64,000 nucleotides of DNA from Turnera subulata (lineage: Eukaryota; Streptophyta; Magnoliopsida; Malpighiales; Passifloraceae). Position 1 is the first letter of the stretch, and the number at the start of each line of letters is the position of its first letter. The translations under genes were made by a program, and so were the position numbers. The DNA is taken from the NCBI GenBank assembly GCA_028386065.3, contig JAKUCV010000195.1, forward strand, positions 3,687-67,686, in the 5' to 3' direction. The notes below the pieces were generated by a model. That model saw nothing but the letters and a program-made list of their open reading frames with translations, searched no databases and was not told the DNA's origin. Below, in pieces: positions 44,086 through 54,756 of this stretch.

Positions 44086-45880
44086 GCAAGTAAATTATTA
44101 ATTGAAAAAAAAATTAAATTGGATATATAAAATAATTATACAGTGAAACAAAATAGTAAACTATATTAAGTTTTACTATGAATATGATTGATACATAAAA
44201 AAAATAAGAAATACAAAATTAATATAAAATTTGTTCAAAAAATAATTATAAACAACTAAAAAAAATTATTAATACAAAGTTACAAACACATTACTAAAAA
44301 AAGGCGAAAGCTAAGTTAAAAAATCTAGTACAAATAAATAAGTAATTTATTTTTAAAATATAATAATTTTATATAAATGATAAAAATACCTAAAAACTAA
44401 GTTAAAGTAAACAACAATTCTATAAAAAATTCTAACATTTTGATAAAAAAAGATTAGCCCACCTAAAATATAAAAGTAAAATCTATTTGTGAGGAAAAAA
44501 TTTAAACATAATTTTGAGAAAAAACGATATCGTTTCAAAAAAATAACAAATTATTCTAAAAATTTTAAAATTTAAATATTAAAAATACTATTGTAGATTA
44601 ATACGTAAGTAAATTCTATATGAGTGAAATTGGTGTCTGCAAAAATATTTAATAGTAATAGCATAATTATCCTCATATAATCCCCTTTTAAAATCTGGAG
44701 GGAATTATTTTAAAATTTATATTAAGAATTAAATATAAAAAATGAGTAGGAAATTAATATATTTTCAGAAATATCATGCCGCATAAAAATTTTAAAAGGC
44801 TATTAATGCAAGAATTTTACATAAAAAAGTGATAGTTTCAAATTAAAAATTCTAACATAAGTATGAAATAAAAATAAATTTGTAAAATATTTCTAAAGAA
44901 ACTCTATAAACATAGAATGGAAAATGGTATGAAAAAAATACTTAATAAATTGTTCTTAAATATATATTTTTAACATTAAAAAATATTTTACTATCTTAAT
45001 TTTTACAAAAAAACATGAATGTGAAAATAATGAAAAAATAAAGAATCAATACAAATTTTTTCAAAACTACTGTCTAAAAAACATAAAAAGTAAGTAATTA
45101 GTCAATTTTTTTCTAAAAAAAGTAAAGTTCGGAGAGAAAAAAAACTATTGCACATGAATAGGATAAAAATTATTATTGGATATAATTTTAGAAAAATCTA
45201 AAACTTATAAAATTTGAAATTATAAAAAATAAGTTATCAAAATATATACATGTGTTTAATGTTGTGTAATTATTTTGAAACAAAATTTCCTGTTAAAAAC
45301 AAATTAATATTAGAACTTACACTACATATAACACTAATATTTGAATAAAAAAATAAGATGTCTTATGTAAAATTACAATAAATTAATAATTTAAAAATTA
45401 TGAAAGAATTTCTAATTTTATTTTTTGGTTTGGTCATAAATAAATATTTGTAGTATTTTTTTCTGTAAAATTTTTAATTAAAGTTTTTATGTTAATGATT
45501 ATTAATATATATTATTTTGGCAAGGAGATATTAGGAAGTAAAAATATTGAAACATATATATACAAATAAAAAAGAATAGAATGAAAGAGAGGAGAAAAAT
45601 GAGAAAGGAAAAGAAACAAAAAAAAAAAGAAAAAAAAGAGAGAAGAGATATAGATAAGGAGAGACAAATATAGCAAAATTTTTGGATAACAGAATTCGTT
45701 TTAGGACTTAGTATCTTATAGTTTTATATTAATTTAGAAAGATTATTATATAAGATAGTTATTATATTAATTATTTTTGGTTCATAACTTATAAATTATA
45801 ATTCGAAATTTCACCTAATTTAACAAAATATTTATTTAATTTTTTTTACATAAGCTTTTATAAAATTACGTAATTGTATC
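44086..45880. other. AT-rich sequence without recognised features
   Basis: About 1.8 kb of very AT-rich DNA with no open frame of interest, no LTR and no clear repeat. It may be the body of a Helitron ending at 45908, but no 5' terminus can be fixed. Confidence 0.4.
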
Positions 45881-45908
45881 TCGTGCATCGCACATGCATA
45901 TGAACTAG
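45881..45908 (+). other. Possible Helitron 3' terminus
   Basis: TCGTGCATCGCACATG forms a short stem (GTGC/GCAC) and is followed 11 bases later by CTAG and then T, the layout of plant Helitron 3' ends (hairpin then CTRR, inserted at A-T). The stem is imperfect, and the 5' TC end was not identified. Confidence 0.4.
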
Positions 45909-46080
45909 TACTATATAAAATATAAAAGCACAAACTCAGAAAAGTCGATAAATTGACCAAATTATCCTCAACAAATAGCAAGAATTATGAAAAATAATAA
46001 CAATAGAACTATGGGGTAGAATAGTTGATTAGTCAACAAAAATTAAAATTCGATGGCCTGCAATTTGTGATTATTTTTCC
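45909..46080. repeat. Fragment resembling the ~500-bp AT-rich repeat
   Basis: Phrases such as AGCAAGAATTATGAAAAATAA, AGAACTATGG and AGTCAACAAAAATT match phrases of 17184-18286. This may be the far side of the repeat into which the 18530-45900 block was inserted. Confidence 0.4.
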
Positions 46081-46490
46081 CAAATGCATTTGAACTAGCT
46101 TGGTTTGAGTGGAGAGAACCGATTCGATCATTTCCGGGATAGACGAATTAACCGCTTCCTAAAGAACCATCATTCCAAACATATTCCCAGATGCAACTAG
46201 ATGAGCCACAAACGTCTCACTTAAAACCCAACGACCTGGGTAGAATATGCTTGCATGGTATTCGCACTTGGACCAAACTTTTTAGTCGCTCCTTTCGTGA
46301 GAATAGGCTTGACTTGTGAACCGCATTGCTTCTTTGCGAGACATGAGAGGCTCGCTCCCGCTGAACTTTTCTTTATTTATTCACAACATCAAGACGTTCC
46401 TCGGGAAGTAGTCATCACAAATCCGGAGAAACTCACAGGAATACTTGGCACACACTATTCTTGGTATTCTCTTGGTTGTTTGCAGACAAG
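46081..46490 (+). repeat. Dispersed repeat, inverted partner of 61495-61900
   Basis: The stretch from GAACTAGCTTGGTTTGAGTG through AACCGATTCGAT, AACCCAACGACC and TTGACTTGTGAACC to CACACTATTCTTGGT matches the minus strand of 61495-61900 in order. An open frame here (from 46255) and one in the partner (61684-61478, minus) share the words RIGLTCE, SQHQ, PREV and GTHYSW. Identity unknown; probably part of an LTR element. Confidence 0.6.
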
Positions 46491-47010
46491 GAGTCGCCAC
46501 TCAAATTTATTTAGGGAAAACTTGAGAAAAACCCGTAAATTACTCCGAATAAAGCACAAATCTCGAAACTAAGAGGAGGCTTCGGGGATTCGTTTATTGC
46601 GAAATCTTGAAACCAAGAGGAGGCTCTGGGGATCCAGTCCTTGCAAACCCAAAGCCGAGGACTCAGTCCTTGCAAACCACAAGCCGAGGACCCAATCCTC
46701 GCAAACCTCGGGATGAGACGATTCCCACAAAGTCGAGGACCCAGTTTTCGCAATCCTTAAGATGGGTTTGCTTCCACAAGCCGAGGACCCAGTCCTCTCA
46801 AACGTCGGGATGAGATGATTCCCGCATGCCGAGTACCTATTCCACGCAAACCCCGGAATGAGATGATTCCCAGCACCCCAGTCCCTTACGAATCTTCGGG
46901 ATGAGATGATTCCCAAAAGCCAAAACTCGGGATGAGATGATTCCAAGCCCCGAGGGTCAATCCCTCACAAATTTTCTGGATGAGATGATTCCCGAAGTGG
47001 CATGGAATGC
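46491..47010. repeat. GGAGTCGCCAC segment and degenerate ~45-55-bp minisatellite
   Basis: GGAGTCGCCACTC (46490-46502) resembles segments at about 58118 (reverse) and 60238. From about 46565 the phrases AAGCCGAGGACCCAGTCCT, CGCAAACC and CGGGATGAGATGATTCCC recur many times with drift. Frames across it (for example 46569-46946 minus) are translated repeat. Confidence 0.75.
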
Positions 47011-47179
47011 TCCGACCTTTGGCACACACTGAACACATCAATCACCCAAATTTGGTTGTTCTTTTCTTGCGTTGTTTCGTTTTTAGTTTCTAAGGACTCA
47101 TCAACGAAAGGCACCTGTCAATACCAAAATTTAACCCACGGATATTCTTCTAATTTAGATTTTAAATATGTTTAAACCA
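47011..47179. other. Unassigned junction sequence
   Basis: Contains TGTCAATACCAAAATTTAACCC (47117-47138), similar in style to starts of plant Gypsy LTRs, but too little follows to assign it. Confidence 0.3.
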
Positions 47180-48396
47180 TGAGATTGACGAGATGATTTG
47201 GTCTTTGGCTAAAGCACATTTAGAATTTATTTTATTAGAATTTACATATTTTATAAATTGGGCATTAGCATGTGTTTAAGTCTTAGGATTAATGGGATGA
47301 TAATTGTCCTATCATATTATATGTTAAACAAGCTAACTAGGTTTTGATTATGACAAACCTATGTGCAGCATGTGTTATGCCTAACCATGTATTGCAGCTC
47401 ACATGAGGAGCCTCCAATCCGTGATCAAACATCACAATCAAGCTTTGGAAGAAGAGTGAGTGGGATTGGTTTTGGAGCATGAGATGTCGCTTTCAAAGTG
47501 CACACTCCCATGCCACTCATGTTTGTTTAATCCCTAATGGCATTGGTCATCAAGCCTAGTACCTACCATTTTTGGGATTGATTCTGTGATAAAAGCAACC
47601 TTAAACAAAACAAAAGACAACTGATTTCAGACTTCCTAAGACCAATCTAGGACTATGCTAAACAATGTCATCAACGGTCAAAAAGCTGCAGTCTGATGGG
47701 TCTCGTGCCAAAGCGTGAAAGGGACAACATGGAAGAAGAACGTTGACACTCTGACACCTCTGACAACAAAACGGGCTGGAATGAAAGGGACACCTAACGA
47801 ATCAATTTGAATTGAAATTATCCCTCCTGCCTTTATATAAAGAGATGCTGACTCAAGAAGATCTTCAGAGCTGCTAAAACAGAGATTCTAAATTCAAGCA
47901 AAGACAGTGCACTTACAGTTCTCAAGTCAAGCAAAAGAGAGAGATAAACACTTTTCTTAGTTCATTCATTGTGAAACAATATTTGAAGGAAAAAGTTGTT
48001 GTACTTAGTAATAGCTTCTATATCAAAGGGTTTTGTGTATGGCAAAGCTAGGGAAAGCTTTGTGGTGAGTGTGTAAGGTTTGAGTTGAGCCTAAGGGAAA
48101 AACTTGTATTATAGGTTAGTGGTTGAACCCGTGAAAAACCATAATAAGAGTGAGTTAGAAATCTCAAGGGGGGATCCCTGAGTAGTGGAAGTAGTCCTGT
48201 GTGGCGAACCACTATAAATTTTGTGTCATATTTTCTCTAACCCTTTTCTCTTAGCATTTTAATTAGTGTGTTCATTAGTAGTCGTAAACACAATTTCGGA
48301 GAGAAAAACAGTTTGGCATCTGTGAAGCCAATTTCGGTTTTAATCAGCAAGGATAATTCAAATCCCCCCCCCTTCTTAGCCACTTTTGGGTCAACA
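47180..48396 (+). repeat. 5' LTR of Sirevirus C
   Basis: The end at TCAACA (48396) is firm. The start is uncertain: TGAGATTGACGAGATGATTTGG at 47180 aligns loosely with the 3' LTR start, but close identity with the 3' LTR begins only near 47311. TTGGC-N9-GCCAA lies at 48313-48331. Confidence 0.75.
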
Positions 48397-48398
48397 AT

Positions 48399-48410
48399 TG
48401 GTAACGGAGC
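48399..48410 (+). promoter_or_regulatory. Primer-binding site of Sirevirus C
   Basis: TGGTAACGGAGC, two bases after the 5' LTR, similar to the initiator-tRNA-Met complement. Confidence 0.8.
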
Positions 48411-48452
48411 AAGGAATCTCCATACGTGGATTAATATCCAGGAGAAAAGATC

Positions 48453-48750
48453 ATGGCATTTGAGGGAAAAAACATCAACAATGCACCCTTCTTCAATGGA
48501 CTCAACTTTGATCATTGGATGTTTCGCATGAAGACCTTTCTTGAAGGAAAGGATCTTGAGATGTGGGAAGTTGTAAATTCTCCTTACTCACATAAACCAA
48601 GGAAATGAAGTCCTGGAGTGAAGCTGAAATGAAGAAAGCTAAACTAGTCAAGCCGAATTTGAAAGAGTTAGATCATGCAAAACAGCAGATGAAATTTGGA
48701 GTACTCTATGCATTGCACATGAAGGAACCAACCAAGTCAAAGATTCAAAG
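48453..48750 (+). pseudogene. Sirevirus C gag N-terminus, broken
   Basis: ATG 48453 opens MAFEGKNINNAPFFNGLNFDHW and MKTFLEGKDLEMWEVV. TGA at about 48606 and frameshifts then interrupt it. The conserved capsid middle continues in other frames until 48751. Confidence 0.85.
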
Positions 48751-50031
48751 ATGAATCGGTCGATGAGAGAGTTTGAGTTGTTCCAAATGTTGCCTGATGA
48801 AACAATACAAGAACTTGACAACTTGGCTTGTCTTGGCAAAATAATTACAAACAAGGAGAAGGTGACAAAAATCCTTAGATCTCTTCCCTCTGAATGGGAA
48901 CCAAAGGTTACTACTATTGAGGAAGCGACAGACATGAACACTCTCACTTACAATGATCTAATGGGAAGCCTTATTTTCCACGGGTCAAAATTTGAAGAAC
49001 AACAAAAGAAAAAGAAGGACATAGCTCTCAAGTCCTCACATGAGAGTGATTCGGAAAGTTACCCTGATGTTGCTTTGATTACAAGAAGATTTGTCAAGTT
49101 TCCGAAGAAGAAAAATCAGAAGGGAAGAAACTTTAGAGGAGTGAAAGTTGATGAATCAAAGAAAGAGCAACTTTTGTGCTTTGGTTGTAATCAACCCGGG
49201 CACATCAAGGCCGAATATCCCTACGTAAGGAAATCCAAGTTTGTCAACTTCAAGAACAAAAGAAAGAGACCAATGACAGCTTGGGATGATCTGGATTCAG
49301 ATGATGAGTCGGATGAAGAGGAATCAGCAAATCTTTGTCTTATGGCACAAGAAGAAAAACAGGTAAACTACTCTAGCTCACCTAATTTTTTCTTTGATGA
49401 ACCACATGATGCATATGATGAGTTATATGAGAGCTTTAAAGCCATGGTTAAAACAAACAAAGTATTAAAAAGAAAGGTAGAACTATTAGAATCTGAAATG
49501 AAAGAGTGCATGATAAAAATTGAAGAAATTGCTAAAAATTTAACTTTGTGCAATAATGGCTTTGAAGATGCCAAAGCGGATAAAGAAACTCTTGCTAAGT
49601 CACATAAGGATCTTGAGCAACAAATTATTGCATGTAAAAAAGATAATACAAAACTTGCACATGAAAATTCAAATCTGAAAAGGATTGTGAAATCTCTGAA
49701 AAGTATGCTAGAAAAGTTTGATCATGGTAGTAAAGGTTTAGATATGATACTAAGTCAACAAAGACATGTTTTACAAAAAGTTGGTCTAGGGGCTACACAT
49801 CACGTGTTTGGGCAGCATGTGAGTCCAACACCATTTTCAAAAATATGGAGAACTAAAAAGAATCATGAAGCTAAGTTCATTAAAACTACATCTAGTCATA
49901 ATGTCACATGTCTTTTTTGCAAAAGACATGGACACAAAATAAAAAATTATATTTTTAGAAAGAAGAATTGTCCTATAAAATTCATGTGGGTACCAAAAGG
50001 TACCAAAACTAATTTGCAAGGACCCAAGTAA
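48751..50031 (+). pseudogene. Sirevirus C gag, main part (capsid C-terminus, two knuckles, coiled coil)
   Basis: The 426-codon frame reads MREFELFQMLPDETI and VTKILRSLPSEWEPKVT (capsid C-terminus). A knuckle CFGCNQPGHIKAEY follows near residue 144, the acidic SDDESDEEESANLCLMAQEEKQ, then about 130 residues of charged helix (KVELLESEMKECMIKIEEI...HKDLEQQI) likely to coil. A second knuckle, CLFCKRHGHKIKNY, and the end FMWVPKGT close it. In both knuckles the fourth ligand is Tyr instead of Cys, so zinc binding should fail in both. TAA ends it at 50031. Confidence 0.9.
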
Positions 50032-50059
50032 ATCCGGGTACCTGAAACATGATATTATA

Positions 50060-50463
50060 ACAGTTGGGATGAGTGGGTACTTGATAGTGGGTGCTCAAGA
50101 CATATGACGGGTGATATGTCCAAGTTGTCATCCTTGAATCCGAGAAGTAAAGGTTCTGTCACCTTCGGTGACAAATCGAAAGGAAAGGTATTAGGTATTG
50201 GTAATATCGGTAAGGATCCAACTATTGAGCATGTGTTGTTGGTTGAAAATCTAAAATTCAATTTACTTAGCAACAGTCAGTTGTGTGACCGTGGATGCAA
50301 AGTAATTTTTGAATCTAACAAGTGCTTAGTAACTAACAATGATGATAACCAAACTTTGCTTGTTGGTAAAAGGCAAGGAAACTTGTATTCCATTAATATG
50401 TGTGATGTTACTAATTCGGAAAACAAGTGCTTAAATGTTAGTACAGAAATAGCTGAACTTTAG
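50060..50463 (+). pseudogene. Sirevirus C protease
   Basis: Active site WVLDSGCSRHMTG at about 50074-50112, then GSVTFGDKSKGKVLGIG and LLSNSQLCDRG. The TAG at 50461-50463 replaces the Trp normally opening the integrase WHRRLGH finger (TGG to TAG). Confidence 0.9.
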
Positions 50464-51141
50464 CATAGAAGATTGGGGCATGCACATCATGAGCTTATTG
50501 CATATCTTCAAAACAAGAAACTTGTGAGGGGACTACCTATGCTGAAGTTTGAAAAAGAGAAGGTATGTCAGTCATGCCAAATTGGAAAGCAATTCAAAAG
50601 CTCATTCAAGCCTAAAATGTGCATCTCCATTACCAAACCACTTGAGCTACTTCACCTTGATCTCTTTGGACCTATTAAAGTGGTAAGTGTTGGAGGTAAG
50701 TGTTACACTTTGGTTATTGTGATGACTACTCTCGTTTCACATGGGTCATCTTCCTCTCACAAAAGGACCATGCACTTGATGAATTTGCTTCCTTGATAAG
50801 AAAACTGCAAAATAAAAAAGGTTATAAATTAGCCAAGATTAAGAGTGACCATGGTGGGGAATTTGATAACCTTGTATTTATTCTTTTTTTGTGATGAACA
50901 TGGCATTGAGCATACATTCTCAGCTCCTAGAACTCCACAACAAAATGGGGTAGTAGAAAGGAAGAACCGAACTCTACAAGAAATGGCTAGGACAATGTTA
51001 AATGAACAATCTTTGCCAACTTATTTTTGGGCTGAAGCAGTAAATACTGCTTGCTATATCCTAAATCGTGTAACAGTTAGATCACAACTAGAGAAAACTC
51101 CATATGAGCTTTGGCATGATAAAAAACCAAACATTAGCTAA
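50464..51141 (+). pseudogene. Sirevirus C integrase, two frameshifts
   Basis: 50464-50730 has HRRLGHAHHE, CQSCQIGK and Asp in LHLDLFGP. A shift near 50725 moves DYSRFTWVIFLSQ and Asp in KSDHGGEF into another frame (50700-50894). A T-run near 50880 causes a second shift. 50890-51141 has CDEHGIEHTFSAPRTPQQNGVVERKNR with the catalytic Glu. All three catalytic residues survive. Confidence 0.9.
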
Positions 51142-51700
51142 TTTAAGGTTTTTGGGTCAAAGTACTTTATACTAAATACTAAGGACTCTTTAGGAAAGTT
51201 TGATGCTAAATCTGATGATGTTGTGTTTCTTGGATACTCAACTAGGAGTAAAACATATAGGGTCTACAATAAAAGAACTCTTATAGTTGAGGAATCAATA
51301 CATGTTGTATTTGATGAAATTTATACAAACTAACAATGGTGTTGATGATGAGAATGTGCTTAGCCAGGATAAACAACCAGGAGATATCCTTGTTCACATC
51401 CCTGAAAAATCTGCTAAGAATGAAAAGGAGGAAGAAGTGCCAATTGCAAATGCAATTCAAAATGAACCTCTTTCACAATCTACACCATCTGCTGTTCATG
51501 ACGTTTCGGCATTGAAAGTGCCAAAAGGGCTTTCAACCAATGATATTATTGGAGATCCATCTAAGGGGGTAACTACAAGAGCCTCTCTACATAATCTGAA
51601 TTCTCATCAAGGTTTTCTGTCACAAATTGAGCCCAAAAACATAAATGATGCCATTAATGATGAAAATTGGGTGATGGCAATGCAAGAAGAACTCAACTAA
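51142..51700 (+). pseudogene. Sirevirus C integrase C-terminus and linker
   Basis: After a TAA at about 51139 the text continues FKVFGSK, LGYSTRSKTYRVYNKRTL and then a hydrophilic linker (51287-51700) ending at the start of reverse transcriptase, WVMAMQEELN. The TAA at 51698 replaces a usual Gln (CAA to TAA). TTTCGGCA...TGCCAAAA lies at about 51508-51532. Confidence 0.8.
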
Positions 51701-51784
51701 TTTGAGGGAAGTGATGTTTGGGAATTAGTTCCTAGACCCACCAATTATCCAATAATTGGAATCAAATGGGTATTTAGGAACAAA

Positions 51785-52102
51785 TTGGATGAGGCTGGAA
51801 ATGTGACAAGGAACAAAGCTAGGCTTGTGGCAAAGGGCTACAACCAAGAAGAAGGAATTGACTTTGATGAGACCTTTTCATCCATAGCTCACCTAGAGTC
51901 CATTCGGATGCTACTTGCATATGCATCCTATAAGTCCTTCAAACTCTACCAAATGGATGTGAAAAGTGCCTTGCTGAATGGACTAATCATGGAAGAGGTG
52001 TATGTGGAGAAACCTCCCGGATTTGAGGATTATGAGCATCCAAAACATGTCTATAAGCTTAAAAAGGCTTTATATGGACTCAAACAAGCTCCAAGGGTAT
52101 AG
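51785..52102 (+). pseudogene. Sirevirus C reverse transcriptase, N-terminal half
   Basis: [29 protein letters not shown], then [38 protein letters not shown] and [10 protein letters not shown] (shown in parts). A TAG at 52100-52102 replaces the Trp of the family's AWY motif. Confidence 0.9.
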
Positions 52103-52171
52103 TCTGATAGGTTAAGTACATTTCTTCTCTCTCAAACCTTTGTTAGAGGTAAAGTTAATTCCACACTCTTT

Positions 52172-53155
52172 GTGAAATACCAAAAGAATGACTTAATTAT
52201 TGTGCAAATTTATGTTGATGATATATTATTTGGTGCTACTAATGATGCTCTATGTCAAGATTTTGAAAAACTAATGCATAGTGAATTCGTGATGAGCATG
52301 ATGGGGGAACTAAACTTCTTTCTTGGATTCCAAATCAAACAATATGATGATGGCTTCTTCATTGGTCAAACCAAATATACAAAGGAGCTACTCAAACGGT
52401 TTGGCATGTTAGATGCCAAAGTGAGCCCAACTGCTATGAGTACAACAACAAAGCTTGATAAAGATGAATCTGGTAAAGATGTGGACATTAAGAAATATAG
52501 AGGTATGATTGGAAGTCTTCTCTATCTTACTGCATCTAGACCTGACATTATGTTTAGTGTGTGCTTGTGTGCTCGTTTTCAAGCATGTCCTAAAGAATCT
52601 CATTTGAGGGCTATTAAAAGAATCTTTAAATACCTAAATGGAACACCCTCCCTAGGTCTTTGGTATCCCAAGGTTGAATCATTTAATTTAATTGGAAATT
52701 CTGATGCTGACTTTGCTGGGTGCATGCTTGATAGAAAGAGTACTAGTGGGGCATGCCAATTCTTAGGAATTTTACTAGTTTCTTGGTCTAGTAAGAAACA
52801 AAATTCAGTGGCTAAATCAACAACCGAGGCAGAGTATATAACTGCAGGATCTTATTGTTCACAACTTCTTTGGATGAATCAAACATTACTTGACTATGGT
52901 TTGAAGTTTGATGCTATACCAATTTTATGTGATAGTTCTAGTGCCATAAATTTGACTAAAAATCCTATTCAACACTCAAGAACTAAACATATAGAAATAA
53001 GGCACCATTTTATTAGAGATCATATGTTTAAGAAAGATATAACACTTGATTTTGTCACAACCGAGAGGCAACTTGCAGATATATTCACAAAACCCTTGAA
53101 GGAAGAACAATTTGCAAAAATTTGGTTGGAGCTTGGTATGTGTAATGCACCTTAA
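52172..53155 (+). pseudogene. Sirevirus C reverse transcriptase C-terminal half and RNase H
   Basis: 327 codons without a stop: catalytic YVDDILFGA near residue 14, [37 protein letters not shown], then RNase H with NSDADFAGCMLDRKSTSG, STTEAEYITAG, DSSSAINLTKNPIQHSRTKH and LADIFTKPLKEEQF, ending at TAA 53153-53155. TTTGGCAT-N5-ATGCCAAA occurs within the coding sequence at 52400-52420. Confidence 0.93.
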
Positions 53156-53639
53156 ATTTAAGGACATCTAAGTATGTTTTCTGATTATTTTGAGTATATA
53201 ACATGCATTCAAAACACACACATATCACTTAGAAAATTTGAGCTATAATGAGCCTAAAAAAGATGGGCTAGAAGTCAACACAAAGTAGGTTAACGGCCAG
53301 AAAAGGAATTTGGACGATTTGGCATCTGCGAGACCATTATGTCGAAAGCTGTGAGAAAAGGATTAAAATAATAATCATGGGTCTGACAAATATGCAAGTG
53401 GACGAAAAGTGGCTACAGTGTTGCCTTGGACAGTGAGCTGAATTGCCGGGGAGATAACCGTTACCTATCAGTCTATAAGGTTGAGTGTTATGGTTGCCAT
53501 AAAACTCCATATTAATCGTTAGACACACATAGAAACCCAACTCTACTACTTAACCTCATTCCTTATCTAACCATCACCTCACACCAAAATGTTAGCCATC
53601 ATCACCTCAATCAATTCTCTAAATCTTCGGTTACCAGCT
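53156..53639 (+). other. Sirevirus C spacer between pol and the 3' ORF
   Basis: Non-coding. Contains a decayed dyad, GATTTGGCATCTGCGAGACC (53319-53338). Confidence 0.55.
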
Positions 53640-54581
53640 ATGGGAAGAACTAAAGTCTCCTCTAAACCCACCAACACCAAAATTCTTATACCTCCTACCT
53701 CTCCAAAGAATTCCTCCACTCGGGTTACAAGAAATTCAAAACCTCCTCCATAAACTCCTTCCACTAGGCCTCTAAATACTTTACTAAAACCTCCTAAAAA
53801 GCGAAAGCACTCCTCTCCAAAGATGTCTTCCACTCCTTCAAACCCACCTGCACCAATCACTGACCAAGAGGCTGCAAAAACTCTTGCAAATTTTGCAGCC
53901 TCCACAGATGAGTTCTTATCCCAGATTCGAATTCCTCCACACTTCGCTGATCCTATTGAGCAGACAAAATTTCATGTTTTGAAGAGAAAATCCATGATTG
54001 ATCACTCTGTGAAGGAACTCGACCTTGAGAAGCAGGCCAAGGTACTCGAGCTTGTTCAAAAGCAACCCTCACTCATTAACCTTTCTCCTGTTGACAATCC
54101 TTCAACCACCCAGAATATCTTTGAGGTTCCTCCTGACCCTATCACTAAAAATCAACCTGAGAATCCTAGGAATTCCTCTGAGAAAATATTCTTAGAAGAT
54201 GATACCCCCTTAGCTCAAAAATACCATGCCAAAAGAGCCAAAACTACCTCAGCTCCACAAAAGAAGGCCCCTTCTAGACGTGAAAAGCTTATGGCATCTG
54301 CGATGCCAAAATGGAATCTTCGCAGCAGCACTCAAGAACAACGCTTGAGAGGTCCAGTGTCTAGGAAAGGAAAAGAGAAGATTGTATATGAGGTTGTTGG
54401 GTCCTGTCTACTGTCTATTGCTGTTGTTTCTGTTATGGTATTCTTAAGTGCCAAACTGTCCACCCTTGTTGTGCTTTTTGTGATGCCGAAATGGGGAGAG
54501 ATTACCTGGTTGAGGGAGAGATTTAGGTTTGGGAGCATGTGGATCTGTGTTTTTCGACATTCTCATTCTCTTTTAATATAA
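53640..54581 (+). pseudogene. Sirevirus C env-position ORF
   Basis: Likely starts at ATG 53640 (MGRTKVSSKPTNTK), in frame with the long open part from 53823, but broken by TAA at 53751-53753 (codon 38). The protein is Ser/Pro/Lys-rich at first, has charged helical segments (HSVKELDLEKQAKVLELVQ), a basic stretch (KYHAKRAKTTSAPQKKAPSRREK), and near the end a hydrophobic run of about 30 residues (GSCLLSIAVVSVMVFLSAKL onward) that could span a membrane. Sireviruses are known for such env-like ORFs; homology to real envelope proteins is unproven and fusion or receptor functions cannot be inferred. Confidence 0.65.
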
Positions 54582-54669
54582 TATGGCTTCTAAATTCTAT
54601 ATCTTCAATTTATTTTTCTATCCCTTATGCTCTAACCGCTTGAAAGATGGACAAATTGGAAAGATACTT

Positions 54670-54756
54670 TATCTAAGGGGAGCATATGTTGAGGGGGAGC
54701 ATACATTCACATCTCTATATTTGTTTAAAGTTTGTCATCATCAAAAAGGGGGAGAA
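54670..54756 (+). promoter_or_regulatory. Multiple polypurine tracts of Sirevirus C
   Basis: AAGGGGAGCATATG at 54675, GAGGGGGAGCATA at 54691 and AAAAAGGGGGAGAA abutting the LTR at 54757. Confidence 0.8.

Noticed and set aside
46569..46946. 125-codon minus frame with repeated NHLIP and SSAC words
   Set aside because: It is a translation of the minisatellite; repeats in the protein mirror DNA units.
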